Part shown: piece by piece, positions 56,953 through 64,000 of the stretch | Numbering within the stretch: position 1 is the first letter of the stretch | Layout: every line of letters starts with the position of its first letter | Assembly (NCBI RefSeq): GCF_900100205.1 | Contig: NZ_FNEQ01000014.1 | Location: 1-64,000, forward strand | Origin: Duganella sp. OV510 | Lineage (GTDB): Bacteria > Pseudomonadota > Gammaproteobacteria > Burkholderiales > Burkholderiaceae_D | Direction of reading: 5' to 3' | Length of the DNA stretch: 64,000 nucleotides | The notes under the pieces: model-generated | What the model was told of the DNA's origin: nothing | Seen by the model: the letters and a program-made list of their open reading frames with translations, nothing else | The model's database searches: none | Made by a program: the position numbers and the translations under genes

Positions 56953-58548
56953 TTAGTGGCGCTGGAATTCGGCGTCGGGGTGCCACTTGGGCTGGTCTTT
57001 GGCTTGGGCGGCCTGGTAGCCGGCCTGGTATAGCAGCTGGATATCGTCGATCGCACCGGTGGTGTTCCAGTTGGGTTGCACGGTGTCGTGCACGGTATGG
57101 AACTGGTGCGCCGTGTAGTACAGCTGTTTGCCGGCGCTGCTGCGCAGGTAGACCGTCGGCACGCCGGCGCGTGCAAATTCCAGCTGGTCGCCACGGTAGT
57201 AGCTGCCGTAGCTGATGTTGCTGTCCGCGCGGACAGCGCGGCCTTGCTTGGCGGCGATCGCTTTCACCAACTCGTCCGCCGTCGATTTGCCCATGCCGCT
57301 CAGCTCGATGTCGCGCGTGCGGCCCCACAGGTTCATGCCGTCGATGTTGAGGTTGAGTACCGTCTTGCTGATCGGGTACAGCGGATGGCGCACATAGTAT
57401 TGTGCGCCCAGCAGGCCGCGCTCTTGCGCGGTGGTGGCGACAAATACGATGCTGCGCTTCGGCGCCACCGGCAGCGCCTTGTAGGCGCGGGCGATCTGCA
57501 ACAGCGCGGCGACACCGCTGGCGTTGTCGACTGCGCCGTGGAAGATCTGCTGCGTGCGCGGGCCGGGCAGCGTCTCGTCGATGCCGAAATGGTCCCAGTG
57601 CGCGGTGTACACCACCACTTCATCTTTCAGCTTGGGATCGGAACCGGGGATGCGCGCCACGACGTTGTGCGAACTTAGCTCGCGCGTGGCGTTGACCATT
57701 GCCAGGTTGAGTTTGATACCCAGCGGCACCGGCTTGAAGTCGCGCGACAGTGCGCGCTGTTTCAGTTCCTTGAAGTCCATGCCGGCCGCCTTGAACAGAT
57801 CGCAGGCACGCTCCTGTTGCAGCCAGCCGGCCACCGCCGGCAGATAAGGTTCCGGCTGCTTGTTCCGCAGCGCGAAGTTCTCGCGGCCCCAGCTGTTGAC
57901 CACCACCTCGTAGGGATAGCCAGCCGCCTTGGTGTCATGCACGATCAGCGCGCCGGCCGCGCCCAGCCTGGCGGCGATCTCCAGCTTGTAGTTCCAGCGG
58001 CCGTACCAGGTGACGGTGTTGCCGCCGAAGACCTTGGCGTCGAGCAGCTTGGGCCGCTTCGGGTCCGGCACCGGCGGATCGTTGATCAGCATTACCAGCG
58101 TCTTGCCCTTGAGGTCGGCGCCCTTGTAATCGTCCCATTTGTACTCCGGCGCCTGCACGCCGTAGCCGACAAACACCAGCTCGGAGCCGGCCAGTTCCAG
58201 CTGCTTGTCGGCGCGCGCGGTCCAGGCGATGTAGTCGTCGCCGAATTTCAGCTGGGTCAGCTTGTCGTCCTTGCCGTAGCTGAGCGTCGGGTGGCTGGAG
58301 ATGCCGACCAGCGGCACCGCCTGCAGATAGCTGCCATCCGGATTGCCCGGCTCCAGCCCGAGTTTCTTGAACTGCTGTTGCAGGTAATCGATGGTCATGA
58401 CTTCGCCGCGCGTGCCGGGCGCGCGGCCTTCAAACTCATCCGACGCCAGCGTGGCGATCTGCTCCAGCAGCGCCGCGCCGTCGATCTTGGGCTGCGCCGC
58501 TGCTGGCATACACAGGATCAACAGGGTGGCTGGCAGGAGGGATTTCAT
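56953..58548 (-). CDS. M28 family metallopeptidase, exported
   Basis: The 531-residue protein has a signal peptide (MKSLLPATLLILCMPAAAQ). A PA-like insert is followed by the M28 zinc-peptidase core: THxDH-type motif (TAHWDHFGI), Asp in GAVDNASGVAAL, Glu in TTAQERGLLG, Asp in NIDGMN, and a late His in HQFHTVHD. It is probably a periplasmic or secreted aminopeptidase. In the usual two-zinc set the bridging Asp, Glu and final His are all present. Confidence 0.9.
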   Translation of the reverse strand: MKSLLPATLLILCMPAAAQPKIDGAALLEQIATLASDEFEGRAPGTRGEVMTIDYLQQQFKKLGLEPGNPDGSYLQAVPLVGISSHPTLSYGKDDKLTQLKFGDDYIAWTARADKQLELAGSELVFVGYGVQAPEYKWDDYKGADLKGKTLVMLINDPPVPDPKRPKLLDAKVFGGNTVTWYGRWNYKLEIAARLGAAGALIVHDTKAAGYPYEVVVNSWGRENFALRNKQPEPYLPAVAGWLQQERACDLFKAAGMDFKELKQRALSRDFKPVPLGIKLNLAMVNATRELSSHNVVARIPGSDPKLKDEVVVYTAHWDHFGIDETLPGPRTQQIFHGAVDNASGVAALLQIARAYKALPVAPKRSIVFVATTAQERGLLGAQYYVRHPLYPISKTVLNLNIDGMNLWGRTRDIELSGMGKSTADELVKAIAAKQGRAVRADSNISYGSYYRGDQLEFARAGVPTVYLRSSAGKQLYYTAHQFHTVHDTVQPNWNTTGAIDDIQLLYQAGYQAAQAKDQPKWHPDAEFQRH

Positions 58549-58582
58549 ATGGGTGAATGATTGTTACTAATTAAGCCACCAT

Positions 58583-58614
58583 TGTGACACATTTTGTTTC
58601 CTTGCGACACATTT
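58583..58614. promoter_or_regulatory. Two direct repeats TGnGACACATTT, 20 bp apart
   Basis: TGTGACACATTT at 58583-58594 and TGCGACACATTT at 58603-58614 differ by one base and are two helical turns apart. They lie in the divergent gap between the M28 peptidase and the small exported protein. This is the pattern of a tandem activator site; the regulator is unknown. Confidence 0.4.
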
Positions 58615-58661
58615 CTATCGCAGTAGATAGATCGGATTAGCGGATCATTCCGTGCTGATAA

Positions 58662-58690
58662 TTGCGCTTTTTTATCGAAATTTTTAATAC
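58662..58690 (+). promoter_or_regulatory. Candidate sigma-70 promoter of the small exported protein
   Basis: TTGCGC (58662-58667) and TAATAC (58685-58690) are separated by 17 bases within an AT-rich stretch, about 40 bases before the ATG at 58729. Both boxes are imperfect. Confidence 0.35.
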
Positions 58691-58728
58691 TAAGATGAGT
58701 CCATCGAACTTCCACCAGGAGCATCACC

Positions 58729-59019
58729 ATGAACACTCGCACCATCCTCGCCGTCGCCGCTCTGCTGGCCGCCGGCAGCACCTTTGCCGCCGACACCAAC
58801 GAAGCCGCCTTCGACCAGGCATTCCGCAACAATAGCGGCGCCAGCACGCTGACCCGCGAACAGGTCAAGGCGCAAACCATCGCCGCCCGCAAGGCCGGCC
58901 TACTCGACACCAATGAAGCCTATCAGGACATCGCCTATATGGCGCCACGTCCGAAAAGCGCCGAGGTGAAGGCGCAACTGGCCGCCAAGGCTGCCGCTCA
59001 AGGCAATACTGCACAGTAA
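58729..59019 (+). CDS. Small exported protein, DUF4148-like
   Basis: The 96-residue protein has a signal peptide (cleavage after TFAA) and the short segment LTREQVKAQTIAARKAG, which resembles the DUF4148 motif common in Burkholderiales periplasmic proteins. The mature part is about 75 residues, hydrophilic and Ala/Lys-rich. AGGAG precedes the ATG, and a strong hairpin terminator follows. The function is unknown. Confidence 0.8.
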   Translation: MNTRTILAVAALLAAGSTFAADTNEAAFDQAFRNNSGASTLTREQVKAQTIAARKAGLLDTNEAYQDIAYMAPRPKSAEVKAQLAAKAAAQGNTAQ

Positions 59020-59037
59020 GCAAGACCCGCTGACGAC

Positions 59038-59073
59038 ACGGGCTCGGCAAGTAATTGCTGAGCCCGTTTCTTT
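59038..59073 (+). terminator. Rho-independent terminator
   Basis: ACGGGCTCGGCAA pairs with TTGCTGAGCCCGT (one mismatch) around a four-base loop, followed by a T-rich run. It lies 19 bases after the stop of the DUF4148-like gene. Confidence 0.85.
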
Positions 59074-59168
59074 TGGTGAATAAACCACAGACATGAAATT
59101 TCTTTCAGGCTGAAAGCCGCTTTGGAGGTATGCTGATTTCCACAAGACAAGAGATGGAGACTGGCACC

Positions 59169-60803
59169 ATGAATAAATTGTCGTTTCAGCAGAAGCTGTG
59201 GGTTCCGCTGATCTGCAGCTTGCTGTGCATCACCGCGATTTTCCTGTTTGAGACCATCCAGACACGCAATGTGCGGATGGAGGAACGGCAAAATGACTTG
59301 CGCAACCTGGATGACATGGCGCTCAACATCGTCAAGCAGTTTGGCGACAAGGCTGCCGCCGGCAAGCTGAGCAAGGAAGAAGCGCAGCAGCAGGCGATGG
59401 AGGTCATCAAGGGCCTGCGCTACGCCAAGGACGGCTACTTCACCATCAGCAGCGGCACGCTGTCGGTGATGCACCCGATCAAGCCGGAGAACAACGGCAA
59501 GGATCTGGTCGACCTGAAGGACCCGAAAGGCACTTACGTCTACCGCGAGATTGCCGCCACCGCCGCGCTGCCCGAGGGCGGCGGCTTTGTCAGCTACTAC
59601 TGGTCCCGTCCGGGCTCGACCGATCCGGTGCCCAAGCTCAGCCGCGTGGTCCGCTACGAACCGTGGAACTGGGCGCTGACCACCGGTGTTTACACCGACG
59701 ATATCGACATCGCTTTCCGTGATTCGCTGATGAAGTCGGCCGGCTGGCTGGCGCTGGTCTGCGCGCTGCTGTGGGTGATCGTCAGCCAGGTCAACAAGAG
59801 CCTGCGCCATACCATCGGCGGCTCGCCGGAATATGTGGGCGAGGTGACGCAGAAGATTGCCGAGGGCGATCTCAGCATTGAAGTGAAGACGCATGAGTCC
59901 GACCAGGGCAGCATCCTGCACTCGGTGAAAACCATGCAGCAGCGGCTGGCCGACACCATCGGCGAAATCCGCCGCAGCGCTGACACCATCGCCACCGCAT
60001 CAAGCGAAATCGCTTCCGGCAATATGGACTTGTCGGCGCGCACCGAATCGCAGGCCAGCTCGCTGGAGGAAACCGCCGCGTCGATGGAAGAGCTGACCTC
60101 GACCGTCAACCAGAACGCCGACAACGCCGTGCAGGCCAACAAGCTGGTGCAGTCGGCCTCGGAAGTGGCCGAGCGCGGCGGCAAGGTGGTGTCGCAGGTG
60201 GTGCAGACGATGGAAACCATCAATGCCTCGGCGACGCGGATTGTCGACATCATCAGCGTGATCGACGGCATCGCCTTCCAGACCAACATCCTGGCCCTGA
60301 ACGCGGCGGTGGAAGCAGCGCGCGCCGGCGAGCAGGGCCGCGGCTTTGCGGTGGTGGCGTCGGAAGTGCGCAACCTGGCGCAGCGTTCGGCGGCGGCAGC
60401 CAAGGAAATCAAGGAACTGATCAACGCCTCGGTGGACAGCATCAACAACGGCAGCGCGCTGGTTTCGGAAGCCGGCACGACGATGGACCAGGTGGTGGCC
60501 AGCGTTTCGCGCGTAACGCAGATCATGCAGGCGATCACCGAGGCATCGAGCGAGCAGAGCACCGGCATCGGCCATGTCAACATGGCGATCACCGAGATGG
60601 ATTCGGTCACGCAGCAGAACGCCGCGCTGGTGGAACAAGCCGCAGCGGCGGCCGGCAGCATGCAAGATCAGGCAGCGATGCTGGCCTCGCTGGTAGCCCG
60701 CTTCCGCCTCAGCGGCGAAACGCCGGGCGCCACTGTATCCGCACTGACGCCACGCCCATCCGCCGCCCGCCCAGCCCGTCGCCAGATCTCCCTGGTCCGC
60801 TAA
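59169..60803 (+). CDS. Methyl-accepting chemotaxis protein with Cache sensor
   Basis: The 544-residue receptor has a membrane helix at about 11-29, a periplasmic single-Cache domain (about 35-190: AKDGYFTISS, MHPIKPENNGKDL, WNWALTTGVY), a second helix near 195-213, HAMP, then the cytoplasmic coiled coil with the hairpin tip (IDGIAFQTNILALNAA...GRGFAVVASEVR). It ends without a CheR-binding pentapeptide; the tail is Arg/Pro-rich. The start is the ATG at 59169, since an earlier frame start at 59130 adds unlikely residues. Cache domains of this type bind small carboxylates. Confidence 0.93.
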   Translation: MNKLSFQQKLWVPLICSLLCITAIFLFETIQTRNVRMEERQNDLRNLDDMALNIVKQFGDKAAAGKLSKEEAQQQAMEVIKGLRYAKDGYFTISSGTLSVMHPIKPENNGKDLVDLKDPKGTYVYREIAATAALPEGGGFVSYYWSRPGSTDPVPKLSRVVRYEPWNWALTTGVYTDDIDIAFRDSLMKSAGWLALVCALLWVIVSQVNKSLRHTIGGSPEYVGEVTQKIAEGDLSIEVKTHESDQGSILHSVKTMQQRLADTIGEIRRSADTIATASSEIASGNMDLSARTESQASSLEETAASMEELTSTVNQNADNAVQANKLVQSASEVAERGGKVVSQVVQTMETINASATRIVDIISVIDGIAFQTNILALNAAVEAARAGEQGRGFAVVASEVRNLAQRSAAAAKEIKELINASVDSINNGSALVSEAGTTMDQVVASVSRVTQIMQAITEASSEQSTGIGHVNMAITEMDSVTQQNAALVEQAAAAAGSMQDQAAMLASLVARFRLSGETPGATVSALTPRPSAARPARRQISLVR

Positions 60804-60809
60804 ACCACT

Positions 60810-60869
60810 CCGGGGTCAGTTCTGCCAAACGTACACGAGCTCATGTACGTTTGGCAGAACTGACCCCGG
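60810..60869. repeat. Dispersed 60-bp palindrome, copy 4
   Basis: This is the most perfect copy. The 26-base arms pair without mismatch, because the right arm reads TGTACGTTTGG. It lies between the stop codons of the chemotaxis receptor and the convergent lipoprotein gene, six and two bases away respectively. Confidence 0.92.
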
Positions 60870-60871
60870 AT

Positions 60872-61291
60872 TTATTGGGCGGGGACGGTTTCGATGACGG
60901 CGGCTTCGTAGACGAATTTGTCGCCGTCGGGACGGAATACACCCATCAGCTCGCCGCCGTCGCCTTTGACGTCGGGATAGATGGTGCAGGTTTGGGTTTC
61001 CACTTGCCACATCTCCTCGCCGGAGCGCAGCGTCCAGACGTTGTCGCCGCCGGACAGCAATTCGATTTCCACTTCGTCGGCCGGCATGTCGCTCAGCTCG
61101 ACCCGGCGCAGGCAGTCCGGCAGGCGCTGCATGATCAGCTCGACCCGGCTCTCGCTACTCCAGAAATGTTTTTGCGCGCGGTGGATGGTCAGCGCATGGT
61201 TGCCCACCGGCCCGTCCGCGTAGTACGACGCGCTGTCGTCCACGCAAGCGGCCAGCATCAGGGGCATCAGGACTATCAGGATCTTGCGCAT
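60872..61291 (-). CDS. Predicted lipoprotein of unknown function
   Basis: The 139-residue protein has a lipoprotein signal and lipobox (MLAAC, Cys16), so it should be lipid-anchored in the outer or inner membrane. The mature part is mixed beta-rich, with a pair of later cysteines (PDCLRR and TQTCTIY) that could form a disulfide. I do not recognise a family. Confidence 0.75.
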   Translation of the reverse strand: MRKILIVLMPLMLAACVDDSASYYADGPVGNHALTIHRAQKHFWSSESRVELIMQRLPDCLRRVELSDMPADEVEIELLSGGDNVWTLRSGEEMWQVETQTCTIYPDVKGDGGELMGVFRPDGDKFVYEAAVIETVPAQ

Positions 61292-61355
61292 GGGATTCCC
61301 AGGGGTAGCTATCTGTTCAGGACATTATAGCTGCCCTCCGGGAATCTTCATGCCA

Positions 61356-61964
61356 TCAGAAGCGGTAACCTACACCGATGCCCAGCAGTACCGGATCAAC
61401 CTTGACCTTGCTGGCCTTGGCGCCGCCGATCAGCACATCACTGCGGATCTGTACTTTTTTCACGTCCAGATTGATCGACCAGTTCTTGTCGATGGCGAAG
61501 TCGACGCCGGCTTGCAGCGCCAGGCCGATGCTGTCATGTTCCAGGCTGGCCGCGCCGTCCAGCAGCTTCACTTTCGAGAAGGTGGTCCAGTTGACGCCGG
61601 CGCCGACGTATGGACGCACGGTCGCGTCAGGCAAGAAGTGATACTGCAACGTCAGCGTTGGCGGCAGATGCTTGAGCGAGCCGATCTTGGCGCCGTCCAG
61701 CGTGACGTCGTGCTTCTGCGGATAGGTCAGGATCAGTTCGGTCGCGATGTTCTTGGTGAAGAAGTAGGTGATGTCTACTTCTGGAATGGTCTTGTCCTTG
61801 ACGTGGATACGGTCGCTTGCGCCGGTGCCGCCCACTGGGTCGGATTTGTCTGCCGGATCGATGTTGACAGCACGCACACGCACCAGCCATGGGCTTTCTT
61901 GCGCCAGCACGTTACCGCTCATCAGGGTCAGGGCTGCTAATACTGCTGCTACGGACTTGCTCAT
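61356..61964 (-). CDS. OmpW-family outer-membrane protein
   Basis: The 202-residue protein has a signal peptide ending VLA-Q, followed by an eight-stranded barrel with alternating residues (WLVRVRAVNI, IPEVDITYFFTKNIATELILT, LPPTLTLQYHF, VRPYVGAGVNWT) and the terminal aromatic RF. It is the usual OmpW size and probably a small hydrophobic-compound channel. GAGGGGAAG precedes the ATG. A near-consensus FNR/Anr box lies about 74 bases upstream, as in other bacteria where ompW responds to oxygen. Confidence 0.92.
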   Translation of the reverse strand: MSKSVAAVLAALTLMSGNVLAQESPWLVRVRAVNIDPADKSDPVGGTGASDRIHVKDKTIPEVDITYFFTKNIATELILTYPQKHDVTLDGAKIGSLKHLPPTLTLQYHFLPDATVRPYVGAGVNWTTFSKVKLLDGAASLEHDSIGLALQAGVDFAIDKNWSINLDVKKVQIRSDVLIGGAKASKVKVDPVLLGIGVGYRF

Positions 61965-62031
61965 TTTACTTCCCCTCTTTGTCGTCGTTAAGTAACAGGA
62001 GAAAGTCTATTGATGCAGCGCACTAAAAACA

Positions 62032-62045
62032 TTGATCCAAGTCAA
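62032..62045. promoter_or_regulatory. FNR/Anr-type box upstream of ompW
   Basis: TTGATCCAAGTCAA matches the FNR consensus TTGAT-N4-ATCAA at nine of ten defined bases. It lies between ompW and the divergent iorA. The distance fits an activator site near -41 of an ompW promoter. iorA is about 77 bases away on the other side and could also be affected. Confidence 0.6.
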
Positions 62046-62121
62046 AATTTTCAAACTGTAAATCTGATGAGTGGTACGATGACCAGCATCGATTTTGGCA
62101 ACCTGCAAACGGGAGATCTGG

Positions 62122-62625
62122 ATGGCTAAGCTGAACGTCAACGGCGTGGTACGTGAGTTTGAAGCGGAGGCGGACACGCCGCTGTTGTGGGTGATCCGGG
62201 AGCAGCTGGAGCTGACCGGCACCAAGTACGGTTGCGGTGTGGCGCAATGCGGCGCCTGCACCGTGCATATCGATGGACAGCCAATCCGCAGCTGTGTGTA
62301 TCCGGCGGCGGCGGTGACGGCGGAGCAGAAGATCGTCACCATCGAGGGACTGTCGCAGGACGGTTCGCATCCCATCCAAAAGGCCTGGGCGGCGCTGGAT
62401 GTGCCGCAATGCGGCTTCTGTCAGTCCGGCATGATCATGGCGGCCGCCGCACTGATACGCGAGAAGCCCAAATGTACCGACGCCGACATCGATGCGGCAA
62501 TGACCAACATCTGCCGCTGTGGCACCTACAACCGCGTGCGCAAGGCGATCCACGTCGCGGTGCGTGGCGGCGATCCTTCCAGCGCCGGCCTGGCAATCGA
62601 ACGCATTGAAGGGAGCAAGGCATGA
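62122..62625 (+). CDS. iorA: Isoquinoline 1-oxidoreductase-like small subunit ([2Fe-2S])
   Basis: The 167-residue protein has two iron-sulfur motifs of the xanthine-oxidase small subunit: CGVAQCGAC (plant-ferredoxin type) with a fourth Cys in RSCVY, and CGFC followed by CRC in the helical domain. It passes electrons from the molybdenum subunit. The ATG at 62122 has GGGAG six bases upstream; the open frame begins at 62095. It overlaps iorB by four bases (ATGA). Confidence 0.92.
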   Translation: MAKLNVNGVVREFEAEADTPLLWVIREQLELTGTKYGCGVAQCGACTVHIDGQPIRSCVYPAAAVTAEQKIVTIEGLSQDGSHPIQKAWAALDVPQCGFCQSGMIMAAAALIREKPKCTDADIDAAMTNICRCGTYNRVRKAIHVAVRGGDPSSAGLAIERIEGSKA

Positions 62626-64000
62626 ACGCGCGCCGCGATTTCCTCAAGCTGGCCGGCGGCCTGGTGGTTGCCTTCCACATTCCATTCGATGCCGCAGCGG
62701 CGGAGCAGCCGCAGATCGCCAAGGGCGCCGCCACCACCACGCCGGAAGTGAATGCGTGGGTGGTGGTGAAGCCGGATGACAGCATCGTGATCCGCATCGC
62801 CCGCTCCGAGATGGGCCAGGGCACGCTGACCGGCCTGGCGCAGCTGGTGGCGGAGGAACTCGATGCCGACTGGAGCAAGGTCACCACTGAATATCCATCG
62901 CCGGGACAGAACCTGGCGCGCAAGCGCGTGTGGGGCAGCTTCTCCACCGGCGGCAGCCGTGGCGTGCGCGAGTCGCATGACTATGTGCGCAAGGGTGGCG
63001 CCATCGCGCGCACCATGCTGGTTCAGGCGGCAGCGGATGCGTGGCAGGTGCCAGCGTCGGAATGCGTGGCGTCCAGCAGCGTCATCACGCACAAGCCGAG
63101 CGGCCGCACCATCAGCTACGGCAAGGTGGCCGATGCCGCCGCCAGGCTGACGCCACCCACCGACGTGGCGCTGAAAGATCCGAAGGACTGGAAGCTGGCC
63201 GGCAAGCGCCTGGCGCGTCTGGATACGGTCGACAAAACCACCGGCGCGCAAATCTACGGCATGGACATCCGCATGCCGGGCATGGTCAATGCGGCCATCA
63301 AGGATTGCCCGGTGTTTGGCGGCACGGTGAAGAGCTTCGATGCTTCCGCCATCGAGAAGCGCCCGGGCATCAAGAAGGTATTCAAGCTGGGTGACAGCGC
63401 GGTAGTGGTGGTGGCCGATACCTGGTGGCGCGCCAAGTCCGCACTGGATGCGCTGACCATTGAATGGGACAAGGGCCCCAACGCCAAGCTGTCGCAGAAG
63501 GACATCAACGCTACGCTGAAGGCCGCGCTGGATGCGCCGGAAGCCGTAGTGGGCAACGCCAATGGCGACGCCCTTGGCGCCATCAAGGCTTCCGCGCGCA
63601 AGATCGAAGCGGTGTATTCCTTCCCGTGGCTGAACCACGCCACCATGGAGACGATGAACGCCACCGCGATCTGGACGCCGGATCGCTGCGAGGTGTGGAC
63701 GCCGACGCAGAACGGCGAGGCCGCACTGGCGGCAGCAACGGAAGCATCGGGCCTGCCGGCCGCCAAGTGCGATGTCTACAAGATGCACCTGGGCGGCGGC
63801 TTTGGCCGTCGCGGCGCCACGCATGACTGGGTGACGCAGGTGGTGAAGATCGCCAGGGAGATGCCTGGCACGCCGGTGAAGCTGATCTGGTCGCGCGAGG
63901 AGGACATGCTGCATGGCCGCTATCACCCGATCACACAGTGCAAGCTGACGGCGGGGCTGGATGCCAAGGGCAATGTGACGGGGCTACATATGCGCATCGC
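62622..64000 (+). CDS. iorB: Isoquinoline 1-oxidoreductase-like molybdenum subunit, 5' part
   Basis: The frame is open from the ATG at 62622 to the window end, giving about 459 residues of a protein usually near 700-750. It begins with a twin-arginine-like signal (NARRDFLKLAGG) and continues with aldehyde/xanthine-dehydrogenase motifs (RSEMGQGTLTGLAQLVAEEL, GSFSTGGSRGVRES, TGAQIYGMDIRMPGM, HLGGGFGRRG). It would bind molybdopterin cytosine dinucleotide and hydroxylate an N-heterocycle or aldehyde in the periplasm. The substrate is unknown, since the family is broad. Confidence 0.92.
   Translation, partial: MNARRDFLKLAGGLVVAFHIPFDAAAAEQPQIAKGAATTTPEVNAWVVVKPDDSIVIRIARSEMGQGTLTGLAQLVAEELDADWSKVTTEYPSPGQNLARKRVWGSFSTGGSRGVRESHDYVRKGGAIARTMLVQAAADAWQVPASECVASSSVITHKPSGRTISYGKVADAAARLTPPTDVALKDPKDWKLAGKRLARLDTVDKTTGAQIYGMDIRMPGMVNAAIKDCPVFGGTVKSFDASAIEKRPGIKKVFKLGDSAVVVVADTWWRAKSALDALTIEWDKGPNAKLSQKDINATLKAALDAPEAVVGNANGDALGAIKASARKIEAVYSFPWLNHATMETMNATAIWTPDRCEVWTPTQNGEAALAAATEASGLPAAKCDVYKMHLGGGFGRRGATHDWVTQVVKIAREMPGTPVKLIWSREEDMLHGRYHPITQCKLTAGLDAKGNVTGLHMRI

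Overview
The window is high-GC bacterial DNA packed with genes on both strands. It most resembles the Oxalobacteraceae (Massilia/Duganella/Janthinobacterium group). That is an inference from gene content: methylmalonyl-CoA mutase with MeaB, IorAB-type molybdenum oxidoreductase, OmpW, a DUF4148-like exported protein and a HlyB/HlyD exporter. No rRNA, tRNA, CRISPR array or insertion sequence was seen.

Layout. (1) 1-8.5 kb, plus strand: the 3' part of a large secreted repeat protein built from the octapeptide x-(I/V/L)-x-A-L-(S/T)-(S/T)-x-Q and ending in a calcium-binding domain, followed by a type I secretion ABC transporter and its membrane-fusion partner. (2) 8.6-18.7 kb: a family 2 glycosyltransferase, then a minus-strand operon for a CDP-3,6-dideoxyhexose. 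Its gene set (rfbF-rfbG-rfbH, an RmlC-like epimerase and an SDR reductase) fits CDP-ascarylose-type synthesis. A methyltransferase-like gene, a DUF4422-like gene and a TPR/GT41/GT2 fusion accompany it. (3) 18.7-23.8 kb: a VOC epimerase, a CBS protein, a YcaC-like hydrolase, meaB and methylmalonyl-CoA mutase. (4) 23.9-31.9 kb, plus strand: a compact acyl-carrier-protein operon (GNAT, ACP, SDR, MBL-fold, FabH-like, MaoC-SDR fusion, FkbH-like, second ACP, AMP ligase). (5) 31.9-39 kb, minus strand: GNAT, DegT aminotransferase, FdtA-like isomerase, two paralogous GT2 enzymes and a 1068-residue TPR/GT41/GT2/methyltransferase fusion. (6) 39.2-54 kb, minus strand: one 4932-codon gene for a second octapeptide-repeat protein with the same type of C-terminal domain. 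(7) 54-64 kb: ordinary genes (nudC, folE, thioredoxin-like, M28 peptidase, DUF4148-like, chemotaxis receptor, lipoprotein, ompW, iorA, partial iorB).

How it may fit together (inference). Two paralogous giant octad proteins bracket a surface-glycan locus and one type I exporter. They carry Ser/Thr at fixed positions on the order of a thousand times. The GT41 fusions are the class of soluble enzyme that modifies Ser/Thr- or Asn-containing proteins. Blocks 2, 4 and 5 would supply a 3,6-dideoxyhexose and an N-acylated 3-amino-3,6-dideoxyhexose. The attractive reading is a glycosylated, type-I-secreted giant surface protein system. LPS, capsule or flagellin decoration remains possible.

A 60-bp near-perfect palindrome occurs four times at gene ends (19.6, 39.1, 56.9 and 60.8 kb). 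In one case it supplies the last codons and the stop of a gene.
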